Below are positions 7,306 through 16,145 of a DNA stretch of 41,513 nucleotides, in pieces. The position numbers and the translations under genes were made by a program. Every line of letters starts with the position of its first letter. Positions within the stretch are counted from its first letter, which is position 1. Location of the stretch: positions 1-41,513 of the forward strand of contig JAFLUX010000015.1 of assembly GCA_022508605.1 (NCBI GenBank), written 5' to 3'. The DNA comes from Bacteroidales bacterium (GTDB lineage: Bacteria > Bacteroidota > Bacteroidia > Bacteroidales > UBA932). Under the pieces are notes generated by a model, which saw only the letters and a list, made by a program, of their open reading frames with translations, searched no databases and had not been told where the DNA came from.

Positions 7306-8844
7306 CTATTTGGCGATTGCAACGCTGCGGGTTTCACGGATGACCGTAATCTTCACCTGACCGGGATATGTCATCTCGTCCTGGATGCGCTGGGCTATGT
7401 CCGTAGACAGGCGCGCCGCCTGGTCGTCGGAAACTTCCTCCGCGCCTACTATGACACGAAGCTCGCGTCCGGCCTGGATAGCATAGGACTTGGTCACCCC
7501 GCGATAGGACGCCGCAAGGTCTTCCATGCCCTTGAGTCTCTTTATGTAAGATTCGATGACCTCGCGGCGGGCACCGGGACGGGCGCCGGAAATGGCATCG
7601 CCCACGAGCACGAGAGGCGCATATATGGTGCTCATCTCCATTTCCTCATGGTGTGCCCCTATGCAGTTGCAGATTTCAGGGCGCTCCTTGTACTGTTCGG
7701 CAAGTTTGGCTCCCAGGATTGCGTGAGGCAGTTCAGGCTCGTCTTCGGATACCTTTCCTATGTCGTGCAGGAGTCCGGCACGCTTGGCTATCTTGGGATT
7801 GAGGCCGAGTTCGGATGCCATCACGGCGCAGATGTTCGCGACTTCACGCGAATGCTGCAAGAGGTTCTGCCCGTAGGAGCTGCGGTACTTCATGCGTCCG
7901 ATAAGGCGCACAAGCTCTATGTTCATGCCGTGTATTCCGAGATCTATGCAGGTCCGCTTTCCCGTCTCGAGTATTTCTTCCTCGAGCTGTTTGCTGACCT
8001 TGGTCACTACCTCCTCGATGCGGGCCGGATGTATGCGGCCGTCTATCACGAGCTGGTGCAGGGACAAGCGGGCCACCTCGCGGCGCACGGGGTCGAAAGC
8101 GCTGATAAGTATCGCATCGGGGGTGTCATCCACCACGATTTCCACTCCCGTGGCGGCCTCGAGGGCCCTGATGTTGCGCCCCTCGCGACCGATGATGCGG
8201 CCTTTCACCTCGTCATTGTCTATGGGGAAGGTGGTCACGGCATTCTCGATGGCCGTTTCCGTGGCCGTGCGCTGTATGGTGTTTATCACTATGCGCTTGG
8301 CTTCCTTGGCGGCGTTGAGCCGCGCTTCATCCATCACGTCGTTGATGTAGGCCTGGGCCTCGGTGCGCGCTTCCGCCTTCATGTTTTCTACCAGCATGTT
8401 CTTGGCCTCCTGGGCGCTCATGCCGGCTATCGTCTCAAGCTGGCGGTTGGCCTGCGAACGAAGTTGCTCGCATTCTTCCATCCTGGATTCGAGCACAGCT
8501 TTCTGCGCATTCACCTGTCCGCGCTGGGAGTCGAGGTCGTGCTGGCGCTTGTTCAGTTCGGAAGCCTGCTGGTTGAGCTGTCCTTCCCGTGACTTGATAT
8601 TGTTCTCCCGCTCGCGGAGCTCGTTGTTGCGCTGGCTCACTTTCTGGTCATGCTCGCTTTTGAGCTGGAGGAACTTTTCTTTCGCCTGCAATATTTTCTG
8701 CTGCTTAATACTCTCCCCCTCTATCTCCGCTTTCTCTATAATAGAGGCCGCGCGGTTTTTGGCTGAAGTCCGAAGGAGCACTATATGAATGGCCAAAGCG
8801 ATGGCTGCACCGGCTAAGGCTGATAGGAAATAGTACAAAATCAT
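7306..8844 (-). CDS. rny: Ribonuclease Y
   Basis: The 512-residue protein has the full RNase Y plan: an N-terminal membrane anchor (about residues 3-24), a long charged coiled coil (about 35-195, rich in EK, QR and ER repeats), a KH RNA-binding domain (about 205-265, with the [15 protein letters not shown] motif), and an HD phosphohydrolase domain with HDIGK at about 360-364 plus the downstream AHHEE motif. It is a membrane-bound endoribonuclease that initiates mRNA decay. In Bacteroidota, rny is usually, as I recall, next to zapA; here the zapA-side genes lie at 18.6-19.2 kb with the SusC/D locus between. The divergent neighbour at 9021 is separated by an AT-rich promoter region. Confidence 0.96.
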   Translation of the reverse strand: MILYYFLSALAGAAIALAIHIVLLRTSAKNRAASIIEKAEIEGESIKQQKILQAKEKFLQLKSEHDQKVSQRNNELRERENNIKSREGQLNQQASELNKRQHDLDSQRGQVNAQKAVLESRMEECEQLRSQANRQLETIAGMSAQEAKNMLVENMKAEARTEAQAYINDVMDEARLNAAKEAKRIVINTIQRTATETAIENAVTTFPIDNDEVKGRIIGREGRNIRALEAATGVEIVVDDTPDAILISAFDPVRREVARLSLHQLVIDGRIHPARIEEVVTKVSKQLEEEILETGKRTCIDLGIHGMNIELVRLIGRMKYRSSYGQNLLQHSREVANICAVMASELGLNPKIAKRAGLLHDIGKVSEDEPELPHAILGAKLAEQYKERPEICNCIGAHHEEMEMSTIYAPLVLVGDAISGARPGARREVIESYIKRLKGMEDLAASYRGVTKSYAIQAGRELRVIVGAEEVSDDQAARLSTDIAQRIQDEMTYPGQVKITVIRETRSVAIAK

Positions 8845-9020
8845 ATCGTGTATATATTAGTTTTTAACCTGCGAATTTAATCATTTTTTATCTATTTTTC
8901 ACAATCGCAGCCGCAAAAATCGCATCTTTTTCCCGCTTCACAATTTTGAGATAAAATAATGTCATTTTCAAAGTTTTTAGTAACTTTGGCGATTAATTAA
9001 TAATGCTATCATTTGACCAA
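8845..9020. promoter_or_regulatory. Divergent AT-rich promoter region between rny and the SusC/D locus
   Basis: On the plus strand TAACTTTG at 8981-8988 is an exact TAnnTTTG -7 box for the phosphoesterase-SusC-SusD-BACON operon. The predicted transcription start near 8994 favours the ATG at 9021 over the one at 9003. On the minus strand TAAATTCG, near 8877-8884, is a one-mismatch -7 box for rny. Nothing else is recognised here. Confidence 0.5.
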
Positions 9021-11003
9021 ATGAACAGACTATTCACCGCAGATTGCCGCAGATTGCCGCAGATTGCTCTTTTGTCAGTATTGGCGCTTTGCCTGCTCGT
9101 ATCGTGCGACAGCAACGGCAGCAAGCCGGACTCCGAGAGTAAAATCGTTACTACCTATGTCCAGCTGCCCTCGCTCACGGAGGTCGAGGAAGGCTCGGAC
9201 ATCACCATCGGGCTTTCCGGCATCACAAACATAAGCTCCGAAGATGCCGTGGTGCTCAGGTCGTCGGCCAATCAAGACTACAACTGCCCCATCATATCGT
9301 TAAAAGACGGCGACCACCTGACTTTCCGGCTCGCCGAAGGCGTCGCGAGCGGCAATTACAGGTTTTACATACGCCGCGGGGAAACCAACCATTATGTGGG
9401 CACGACGGAGCTTTCCATCCTGAAGGCCCTCGTGATAGAGCCCGACCCCGGCACCAACATATACGGCATAGTCACCTGCGAAGGCAGCGGTGTGGCGGGC
9501 GTGCTGGTGTCAGACGGCGACGAATTCGCCACCACGGACGCGAACGGCATATACCAGCTGAAGTCCCTGAAAAAGTGGCAGTACGTATTCGTGATAATCC
9601 CGAGCGGCTACGAAGTGCCCTCCCAGGGCGTGCTGCCGCAGTTCCATGCGACCCTCACGCAGAGCGCCGCGGTGGCCGAGCGCAAGGACTTCGAACTGAA
9701 AAAATCCCCGGCGGACGATTTCACGCTTTTCGTCCTCGGCGACATGCACCTTGCGAACCGCAACGACGACATAGGCCAGTTCCGCACCTTCTCGGCATCC
9801 TTGAACAAGGAAATGGCCGCGACTCCCGGCAAGAAATACTGCCTCACCCTCGGAGACATGACATGGGACCTTTATTGGTACAGCAACAGCTACACCTTCC
9901 CCGAATACCTGCATACGGCCAATGAGAATTTCAGCGGCGTGCAGTTCTTCCACACCATGGGCAACCATGACAATGACATGAATTCCGTGGGCGACTACAA
10001 CAAGTCGTTCCGCTACACAAGGGACATCGCGCCTACCTATTATTCTTTCAATATAGGCAGCGCGCATTTCGTAGTCCTCGACAACATAGACTACAACGAG
10101 GTGGGCACCGGTTCCGACAACAGGGACAAATACGTGCTCGACTACACTGCCGAACAAATGGCCTGGCTCAAGAAAGATTTGTCCTATGTGGATCCCGGCA
10201 CGCCGGTCTTCATCAGCAGCCATGCCCCCGTGTCGCGCCCGAACGGGGCGACCACGTTCAACAACAACTACATGAACGGGGCCAATTCCGCCGGAGAAGC
10301 CAATATGGCCGACTTCATTTCCGCCGTGTCCACGCACAACGTGCACTTCCTGAGCGGACACACCCACAACCTTTTCAACCGCAAGCATTCCGACAGATTC
10401 TCCGAACACAATGAAGGTGCGGTATGCGCCACCTGGTGGTGGAGCGGAAAGCTCACCAGCGGCATCCACGTATCCCAGGACGGGACTCCCGGAGGATACG
10501 GAGTGTGGGAATTCAAGGGAAAGAACTTCACGCATCGCTACCAGGCCGCCGGACACGGCGCCGAATATCAGTTCAGGGCCTACGACATGAATGAAGTGAA
10601 GAAAGTGGTCGTGCCTGCCGCCGGAGGCTCGCACAAAGACTTCACGAAATACGTAACCGCATTCTCCGGCATGCCTGAGAACACTATACTCATAAACGTG
10701 TGGGATTTCGATGAGGACTGGGAGATTTCAGTGACCGAAGACGGGAAGACGCTCCCCCTCACGCGGTTGTACACCTACGACCCCCTGCATGTAATGGCAC
10801 TTTCCGCTCCGAGGTGCAAGAGCGCCGATTCCGGCACCACTCCGAACTTCCTCACCTCACAGTGGCCACATTTCTTCAGCGCCAAGGCCTCGTCCGCAAA
10901 TTCCGGCATAGTCGTCACGGTCACGGACAGGAACGGCAAGAGTTTCTCCGAAACCATGTCCAGGCCCAAGGCTTTCAATGTATCCGATTACAAAAACCAA
11001 TAA
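9021..11003 (+). CDS. Calcineurin-like phosphoesterase lipoprotein (MetallophosN-Metallophos-MetallophosC)
   Basis: The 660-residue lipoprotein has a signal peptide ending in LLVSC (Cys29 from the ATG at 9021; an in-frame ATG at 9003 adds six residues). After an N-terminal beta domain comes a transthyretin-like MetallophosN module (GIVTCEGSGVAGVLVSDG), then the catalytic domain. All five metallophosphatase motifs are present, counted from 9003: GDMH near 246, GDMTWD near 284, GNHD near 320, SHAP near 406 and GHTH near 452. A MetallophosC domain completes it. It should hydrolyse a phosphoester at the cell surface or in the periplasm. It is the first gene of an operon with SusC and SusD (34 bp gap), so its substrate may be what that pair captures. 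Three 10-bp tandem repeats lie in the signal-peptide codons. Confidence 0.93.
   Translation: MNRLFTADCRRLPQIALLSVLALCLLVSCDSNGSKPDSESKIVTTYVQLPSLTEVEEGSDITIGLSGITNISSEDAVVLRSSANQDYNCPIISLKDGDHLTFRLAEGVASGNYRFYIRRGETNHYVGTTELSILKALVIEPDPGTNIYGIVTCEGSGVAGVLVSDGDEFATTDANGIYQLKSLKKWQYVFVIIPSGYEVPSQGVLPQFHATLTQSAAVAERKDFELKKSPADDFTLFVLGDMHLANRNDDIGQFRTFSASLNKEMAATPGKKYCLTLGDMTWDLYWYSNSYTFPEYLHTANENFSGVQFFHTMGNHDNDMNSVGDYNKSFRYTRDIAPTYYSFNIGSAHFVVLDNIDYNEVGTGSDNRDKYVLDYTAEQMAWLKKDLSYVDPGTPVFISSHAPVSRPNGATTFNNNYMNGANSAGEANMADFISAVSTHNVHFLSGHTHNLFNRKHSDRFSEHNEGAVCATWWWSGKLTSGIHVSQDGTPGGYGVWEFKGKNFTHRYQAAGHGAEYQFRAYDMNEVKKVVVPAAGGSHKDFTKYVTAFSGMPENTILINVWDFDEDWEISVTEDGKTLPLTRLYTYDPLHVMALSAPRCKSADSGTTPNFLTSQWPHFFSAKASSANSGIVVTVTDRNGKSFSETMSRPKAFNVSDYKNQ
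9037..9066 (+). repeat. Three tandem copies of a 10-bp repeat in signal-peptide coding sequence
   Basis: CCGCAGATTG is repeated perfectly at 9037-9046, 9047-9056 and 9057-9066. The unit length is not a multiple of three, so gain or loss of one copy would shift the reading frame before the lipoprotein cysteine and abolish the product. Confidence 0.9.
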
Positions 11004-11036
11004 TTTTTATTATTAACTTCTAACCAACAAAACGTT

Positions 11037-14000
11037 ATGAAATTTCTCAAAACTTTGGCCGTTTCGGTGCTTCTGCTGCTGACGAGTGCAGCGGTAATCG
11101 CACAGAACCGGAAAGTGACCGGAAAGGTCGTCGACGTATCGGGATTCCCGATTCCCGGGGTTGGCGTCATTCTCGACGGCACAGCCCAGGGCACGATTAC
11201 ATCCGACGACGGCTCCTGGTCGCTTAGCGTTCCCTCGAGGGACGTTTCACTGACTTTCTCCAGCCTCGGCTACGTGACCAAGGGCGTCGCGGTGCCCTCC
11301 GGCCAGGAGACCGTGAACGTTGTCCTCGAAGAAGACAGCATGACACTCGAAGAGACTGTCGTCGTCGGTTACGGCGTGCAGAAAAAGGTGAATCTCACCG
11401 GAGCCATCACGGCCGTGGAGAGCAAGTCTCTCGAAAACCGCAGCTCCCACAACCTCACCACCATGCTCCAGGGTTCCGTGCCCGGACTCAACGTCTCCAC
11501 TTCGAGCGGCAATCCCGGCAGCACAGGATCGCTGAACATCCGCGGATACACCTCCATCAACGGAGGTTCTCCCCTGGTGCTCATCGACGGCATCGAGGGC
11601 GACATAGACCGCATCAACCCTCAGGACGTGTCTTCCATCTCCGTCATCAAGGATGCCTCTTCGGCAGCCGTCTACGGAGCCAGGGCGGCCTATGGCGTCA
11701 TTCTCGTGACCACCAAGGACGGCAACGTCGACAAGAACAAGGCCACGGTGCGCTACAACGGCCGCTGGGGACTTGAAATGCCCACCACCTCCACGGACTG
11801 GGAGACCACCGGTTACTGGTCCGTCTACACCATCAACAAGTTCTGGTACGAAAGCAAGGGTTCCAACTACGTGAACTACACCGCCGAAGACATGCGCGAA
11901 CTGCTCGCCCGCGTCAACGACAAGACCGAGAACCCCGAGCGCCCCTGGGTGGTGATAAAGGACGGCAAGTACAAGTACTACGCGAACACGGACTGGTGGC
12001 ACGAGATGTACAACGACGTTCATCCCACCACGAACCACAGCATCAGCGTGAGCGGCGGCAACAATGCCGTGAAGTACTACCTTTCCGGCCAGTATGACAG
12101 GCAGGAAGGTATGGTGAAGGCCCGTCCCGACGTATTCGACAAATACAATCTCAGGGCCAAGATAGACGCCCGCATAAACAAGTATGCGCGCATAAGCAAC
12201 AACACCAATTTCTATGTCTCGACCTATGACTATCCCGGTCTGTCGGACATTCAGGACTCTTTCGCATACGGAGACCGTCATGCACCTGCGTGCTTCCCGC
12301 TGCAGAACCCCGACGGCACCTGGCTCTATTTCGTGGACGCATTGGGATACCGCGTGGCCAACGGACGCCACTGGGCCTATGCTAGCAAGAATCTCAACGT
12401 ACAGAAGAGGACCGACCTCGCCAACACTACCGAGCTGACGGTGACTCCGTTCAAGAACTTCACGCTGAAAGCCAACTACAGCTACCGCACCTACAACAAC
12501 CACAACACCCACCGCAGGAACCTCATCGAGTATTCCCAGTTCCCCGGTGAAGTGGTCATCTACAACAACGGCGGAGCTTTCGACAACTACATGACCGAAA
12601 AGATTTCCGAAAACGTCCGTCAGACCTGGAATGTCTACGGAACCTACGACAACACCTTCGGAACGGCCCACCACTTTACGGCGATGGCAGGTTACAACTA
12701 TGATTCCTACCACTACAAGGACGTATGGGCCAAGGGATACGACCTGATTACCACGGAGCTTTCAGACCTCGACCTCATCTCCACCTCCAACCGTCCGGCA
12801 GAGGCCAACGGCGGACAGACCGCATGGAAGACGCTCGGATTCTTCGGCCGTCTCAACTACGACTATGCCGGACGCTACCTCTTCGAAGCCTCGGCACGCT
12901 ATGACGGTTCGTCCCGCTTCGCCGCCGGTCACAAATGGGGATTCTTCCCCTCCGTGTCTTTGGGATGGAGAATCAGCGAGGAGCCTTTCTTCGCCCCTGC
13001 GAAGCACATTGTGAACAACCTCAAGCTCCGCGCTTCATACGGAACACTGGGCAACCAGAACGTGGCTAACTACTCCTTCATACGTCTCATCAACTTCAAC
13101 ACGTTCGCCGCGTACAACTTCGGAGAGAACGTGATGGCACGCTACACCAACGTAGATGCTCCCGTCGCATCCGACAAGACCTGGGAGACCTCGAAGCAGA
13201 GCAACCTCGGACTCGACCTCGCGATGCTGGGCAACAAGCTCGAATTCACGGGAGAGCTCTACATCCGTGACACAGACGGAATGCTTACCGACGGCATGGA
13301 CCTCCCCGCAGTTTACGGAGCCTCAGTGCCCAAGATGAATGCCGCGGACCTTCGCACCAAGGGATACGAGCTCTCGCTTAGCTGGAGGGATTCGTTCAAG
13401 CTCGGCAGCCGCGACTTCGAATATTTCGTAAGGCCCACTCTCAGCGAATACCGCTCCAACATCACCAGATTCCAGAACCAGGAAAAACTGCTTTCAAACT
13501 ACTACACAGGCATGGAAATCGGTGAAATATGGGGCTTCCACGTAGACGGCCTCTTCGCATCCAATGCCGAAGCGGCGGAGTACACGAGCCGCGTGGACCA
13601 GTCCTACATGAACGCCAATCTCAACGGAGGATGGAAGGCAGGAGATCTCAAGTATGCCGACCTCGACGGTGACGGCATCATAAGCATAGGGAAAAACACC
13701 CTTAAAGAGCACGGTGACCTCATCTACCTCGGAAACTCACTCCCGAGACTGCATTACGGACTCACGACAGGATTCTCCTATGCAGGCTTCGACGTGAGCG
13801 TGTTCTTCGAGGGCACCGGCAACCACTACTGGTATCCGGCCCGCTACAACTTCGATTTCTGGGGTCCCTACAGCCTCGGATATCCCACGTTCCTTGCCAA
13901 GAACTTCCTTGACAACTGCTGGAGCGAAGACAACCCCGATGCATACTTCCCCAGACCCCGTTCCAACGTCGCATCCAACGGCGGCGGAGAGCTCGGCCGC

Positions 14001-14282
14001 GTGAATGACCGCTATATCCAGAATATCAGATATCTTCGTTTCAAGAACCTGACCGTCGGATACGAAATCCCCAAGAAAATCATTTCCAAGGTCGGTCTCG
14101 AACAGCTCCGCGTGTACTTCTCCGGAGAGAATATCGCATACTGGTCCCCCATCACCAAGGTCACCGACCACCTGGATCCTGAAAGCTGCTTCAACCGCAA
14201 CGACGACGCCGTGGACGACCTGAACAACACGTCATATCCCTGGCAGAAGACTTTCATGTTCGGAATTGACATCACTTTCTAA
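11037..14282 (+). CDS. SusC/RagA-family TonB-dependent outer-membrane transporter
   Basis: The 1081-residue protein has a cleavable signal peptide (cleavage near VIAQ, residue 22), then a carboxypeptidase-D-like regulatory domain (about 27-100). Next come a TonB-box region with the SusC signature LEETVVVGYG, a plug domain (about 115-225, with NIRGYTSINGGSPLVLIDG and DASSAAVYGARAAYGVI), and a long beta barrel ending in the aromatic C-terminus MFGIDITF. It forms a TonB-powered importer lidded by the SusD partner encoded 12 bp downstream. Neither the barrel nor the locus identifies the ligand. There is no N-terminal signalling (STN) domain, in keeping with the absence of an anti-sigma partner nearby. 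Family call is certain. Confidence 0.97.
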   Translation: MKFLKTLAVSVLLLLTSAAVIAQNRKVTGKVVDVSGFPIPGVGVILDGTAQGTITSDDGSWSLSVPSRDVSLTFSSLGYVTKGVAVPSGQETVNVVLEEDSMTLEETVVVGYGVQKKVNLTGAITAVESKSLENRSSHNLTTMLQGSVPGLNVSTSSGNPGSTGSLNIRGYTSINGGSPLVLIDGIEGDIDRINPQDVSSISVIKDASSAAVYGARAAYGVILVTTKDGNVDKNKATVRYNGRWGLEMPTTSTDWETTGYWSVYTINKFWYESKGSNYVNYTAEDMRELLARVNDKTENPERPWVVIKDGKYKYYANTDWWHEMYNDVHPTTNHSISVSGGNNAVKYYLSGQYDRQEGMVKARPDVFDKYNLRAKIDARINKYARISNNTNFYVSTYDYPGLSDIQDSFAYGDRHAPACFPLQNPDGTWLYFVDALGYRVANGRHWAYASKNLNVQKRTDLANTTELTVTPFKNFTLKANYSYRTYNNHNTHRRNLIEYSQFPGEVVIYNNGGAFDNYMTEKISENVRQTWNVYGTYDNTFGTAHHFTAMAGYNYDSYHYKDVWAKGYDLITTELSDLDLISTSNRPAEANGGQTAWKTLGFFGRLNYDYAGRYLFEASARYDGSSRFAAGHKWGFFPSVSLGWRISEEPFFAPAKHIVNNLKLRASYGTLGNQNVANYSFIRLINFNTFAAYNFGENVMARYTNVDAPVASDKTWETSKQSNLGLDLAMLGNKLEFTGELYIRDTDGMLTDGMDLPAVYGASVPKMNAADLRTKGYELSLSWRDSFKLGSRDFEYFVRPTLSEYRSNITRFQNQEKLLSNYYTGMEIGEIWGFHVDGLFASNAEAAEYTSRVDQSYMNANLNGGWKAGDLKYADLDGDGIISIGKNTLKEHGDLIYLGNSLPRLHYGLTTGFSYAGFDVSVFFEGTGNHYWYPARYNFDFWGPYSLGYPTFLAKNFLDNCWSEDNPDAYFPRPRSNVASNGGGELGRVNDRYIQNIRYLRFKNLTVGYEIPKKIISKVGLEQLRVYFSGENIAYWSPITKVTDHLDPESCFNRNDDAVDDLNNTSYPWQKTFMFGIDITF

Positions 14283-14294
14283 TTCATACAGATT

Positions 14295-16142
14295 ATGAAA
14301 AAGTGTTTTATATCGATAGCCCTGGCCTCGCTCGCACTTGTTTCCTGCGACCTTGACGGCCTGATTACGCTTATACCCGAGTCTCAGATTACGCCGGATT
14401 CATATTTCAAGACGGCTGAGGACCTGCAGCTCTTTTCAAATACGTTCTACAACAACCTTCTTGACAAGGAGCCCTTCTCCATAGAGAGCGACGTGTTCGT
14501 GAAGATGAACCCTTCCAATCTCATCCGCGGAGGCAACGACCGCACGGTTCCCGCATCCGGCGGCGGATGGTCATTCACCAATCTCCGCAAGATGAATACG
14601 CTGCTCGGCAATATACACAACTGCGACGACGAGCAGGCAGTGAAGGAATATACCGCACTGACAAAGTTCTGGCGCGCATACTACTATGCCGACATGGTTC
14701 GCAAATTCGGAGACGTGCCATGGATAGACCGTGAACTCGGTTCCGCAGACGAAGACCTCTATTTCCCCCGCGACACGCGCGAGACCGTGCTCCAGCACAT
14801 GATAGAAGACATCGACTGCGCAATCGAGGATCTTCCCGGTCCCTGGGCGGCACCGTCCACGGCCTACCGCGTGAACAAATACACGGCGATGGCCCTCAAG
14901 TCGCAGTTCTGTCTTTTCGAAGGCACTTTCAGGAAATATCATTCCAGTCCTGCCCCGTTCGAAGAGTCCTACACTGCCGCAGACGGCACCACTCATGACT
15001 ACAAATACTATCTCGAACTGGCTGCGGAAGCGGCGAAGATGATTATGGATTCGGGGGTATACAGGATTCACAGCACCGGAAATCCCAACTCCGACTACCT
15101 TACCCTCTTCAACCAGGGCGACGCCAGCACGGATGAAATCATCCTTGCCGTCAACTACGACCGCGACCTCAAGATTAAGCATGACTGCTCGCGCGAAATG
15201 ACCAACCAGACGGCCGCTCGCCCGGGCATGACCAAGAAGCTGGTCGACATGTACCTGATGAAGGACGGCTCCCGTTTCACCGACAAACCCGGCTGGAACG
15301 TCATGCCGTTCGCGGAGGAAGTCGCGGACCGCGACCCGCGTCTTGCGCAGAGCATTCGCACCCCCGGATATGTATGGAAGACCGGACACAAGCAGGACGG
15401 ACCCGAATTCGCGTTCTGCCAGACGGGCTATCATCCCATCAAGTTCGTCCAGTCCTATGAGTCCAAGGCTTATTCGACAGACAATTCGGACAACGACATG
15501 CCCGTCTACCGCTATGCCGAAGTTCTTCTCAACTACGCAGAGGCGAAGGCCGAACTCGGCACCCTCACCCAGGGAGACATCGACATAAGCATAAAGCTGA
15601 TACGCGACCGCGTAGGCATGCCGAACCTCGACATGGCCGCCGCGAATGCGAAACCCTGCGAATACCTCAGCTCCGCGGAGTTCGGATATCCTAACGTCAG
15701 CGGAAGCAACAAGGGCGTGATTCTGGAGATACGCCGCGAGAGGGCCATCGAGCTTTTCGAAGAGGGATACGGCCGCTACTTCGACCTTATGAGGTGGAAA
15801 GCCGGCTATTGTCTCAACCAGCCCTTCCACGGAATGTACATCCCCGGTCCCGGATACTACGAATTCGGCGACGACAGCAAGTATACCTTCTATGTGGGCA
15901 GCTCCAGCGCAAGCGGAACCAAGTATAAGATCTATGATCCTTCGACCGGTGATGAAACCGCAACCGACGAGATTTTCTACCTTGTAGACCCCAACACCGG
16001 CAATTACGCCATCGCAGGCGTACGCGACGCCCTGAAGTCTGTGCCTCACTCCTTCGATGAGAGCAAGCACTACTTCTATCCCCTGCCGGAGAAAGAACTC
16101 CAGCTCAATACAAATCTGAAACAGAATCCTAACTGGAAATAA
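14295..16142 (+). CDS. SusD/RagB-family nutrient-binding lipoprotein
   Basis: The 615-residue surface lipoprotein starts with a signal peptide ending LALVSC (lipid-bearing Cys18), followed by the SusD N-terminal region (PESQITPDSYFKTAEDL, about 29-45), TPR-like helices (KYYLELAAEAAKMIMDSGVY and similar) and the conserved C-terminal SusD motif YRYAEVLLNYAEAKAELG near 410. The end (HYFYPLPEKELQLNTNLKQNPNW) is the classical SusD terminus. It caps the SusC barrel and binds the ligand. The gene is tightly placed between susC-like (12 bp) and the BACON lipoprotein (3 bp). Confidence 0.97.
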   Translation: MKKCFISIALASLALVSCDLDGLITLIPESQITPDSYFKTAEDLQLFSNTFYNNLLDKEPFSIESDVFVKMNPSNLIRGGNDRTVPASGGGWSFTNLRKMNTLLGNIHNCDDEQAVKEYTALTKFWRAYYYADMVRKFGDVPWIDRELGSADEDLYFPRDTRETVLQHMIEDIDCAIEDLPGPWAAPSTAYRVNKYTAMALKSQFCLFEGTFRKYHSSPAPFEESYTAADGTTHDYKYYLELAAEAAKMIMDSGVYRIHSTGNPNSDYLTLFNQGDASTDEIILAVNYDRDLKIKHDCSREMTNQTAARPGMTKKLVDMYLMKDGSRFTDKPGWNVMPFAEEVADRDPRLAQSIRTPGYVWKTGHKQDGPEFAFCQTGYHPIKFVQSYESKAYSTDNSDNDMPVYRYAEVLLNYAEAKAELGTLTQGDIDISIKLIRDRVGMPNLDMAAANAKPCEYLSSAEFGYPNVSGSNKGVILEIRRERAIELFEEGYGRYFDLMRWKAGYCLNQPFHGMYIPGPGYYEFGDDSKYTFYVGSSSASGTKYKIYDPSTGDETATDEIFYLVDPNTGNYAIAGVRDALKSVPHSFDESKHYFYPLPEKELQLNTNLKQNPNWK

Positions 16143-16145
16143 AAA

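Noticed and set aside
7648..8592. 314-codon open frame on the plus strand opposite rny
   Set aside because: It is the mirror of the repetitive coiled-coil, KH and HD coding sequence of rny; no motifs.
11247..12713. 488-codon open frame on the minus strand opposite the SusC gene
   Set aside because: It mirrors the codon pattern of the SusC gene in a complementary frame, is rich in Val/Gly/His without domain character, and SusC itself is certain.
14571..16070. 499-codon open frame on the minus strand opposite the SusD gene
   Set aside because: Same effect of biased codon use on the opposite strand; it has no promoter or family motif, and the SusD assignment is firm.
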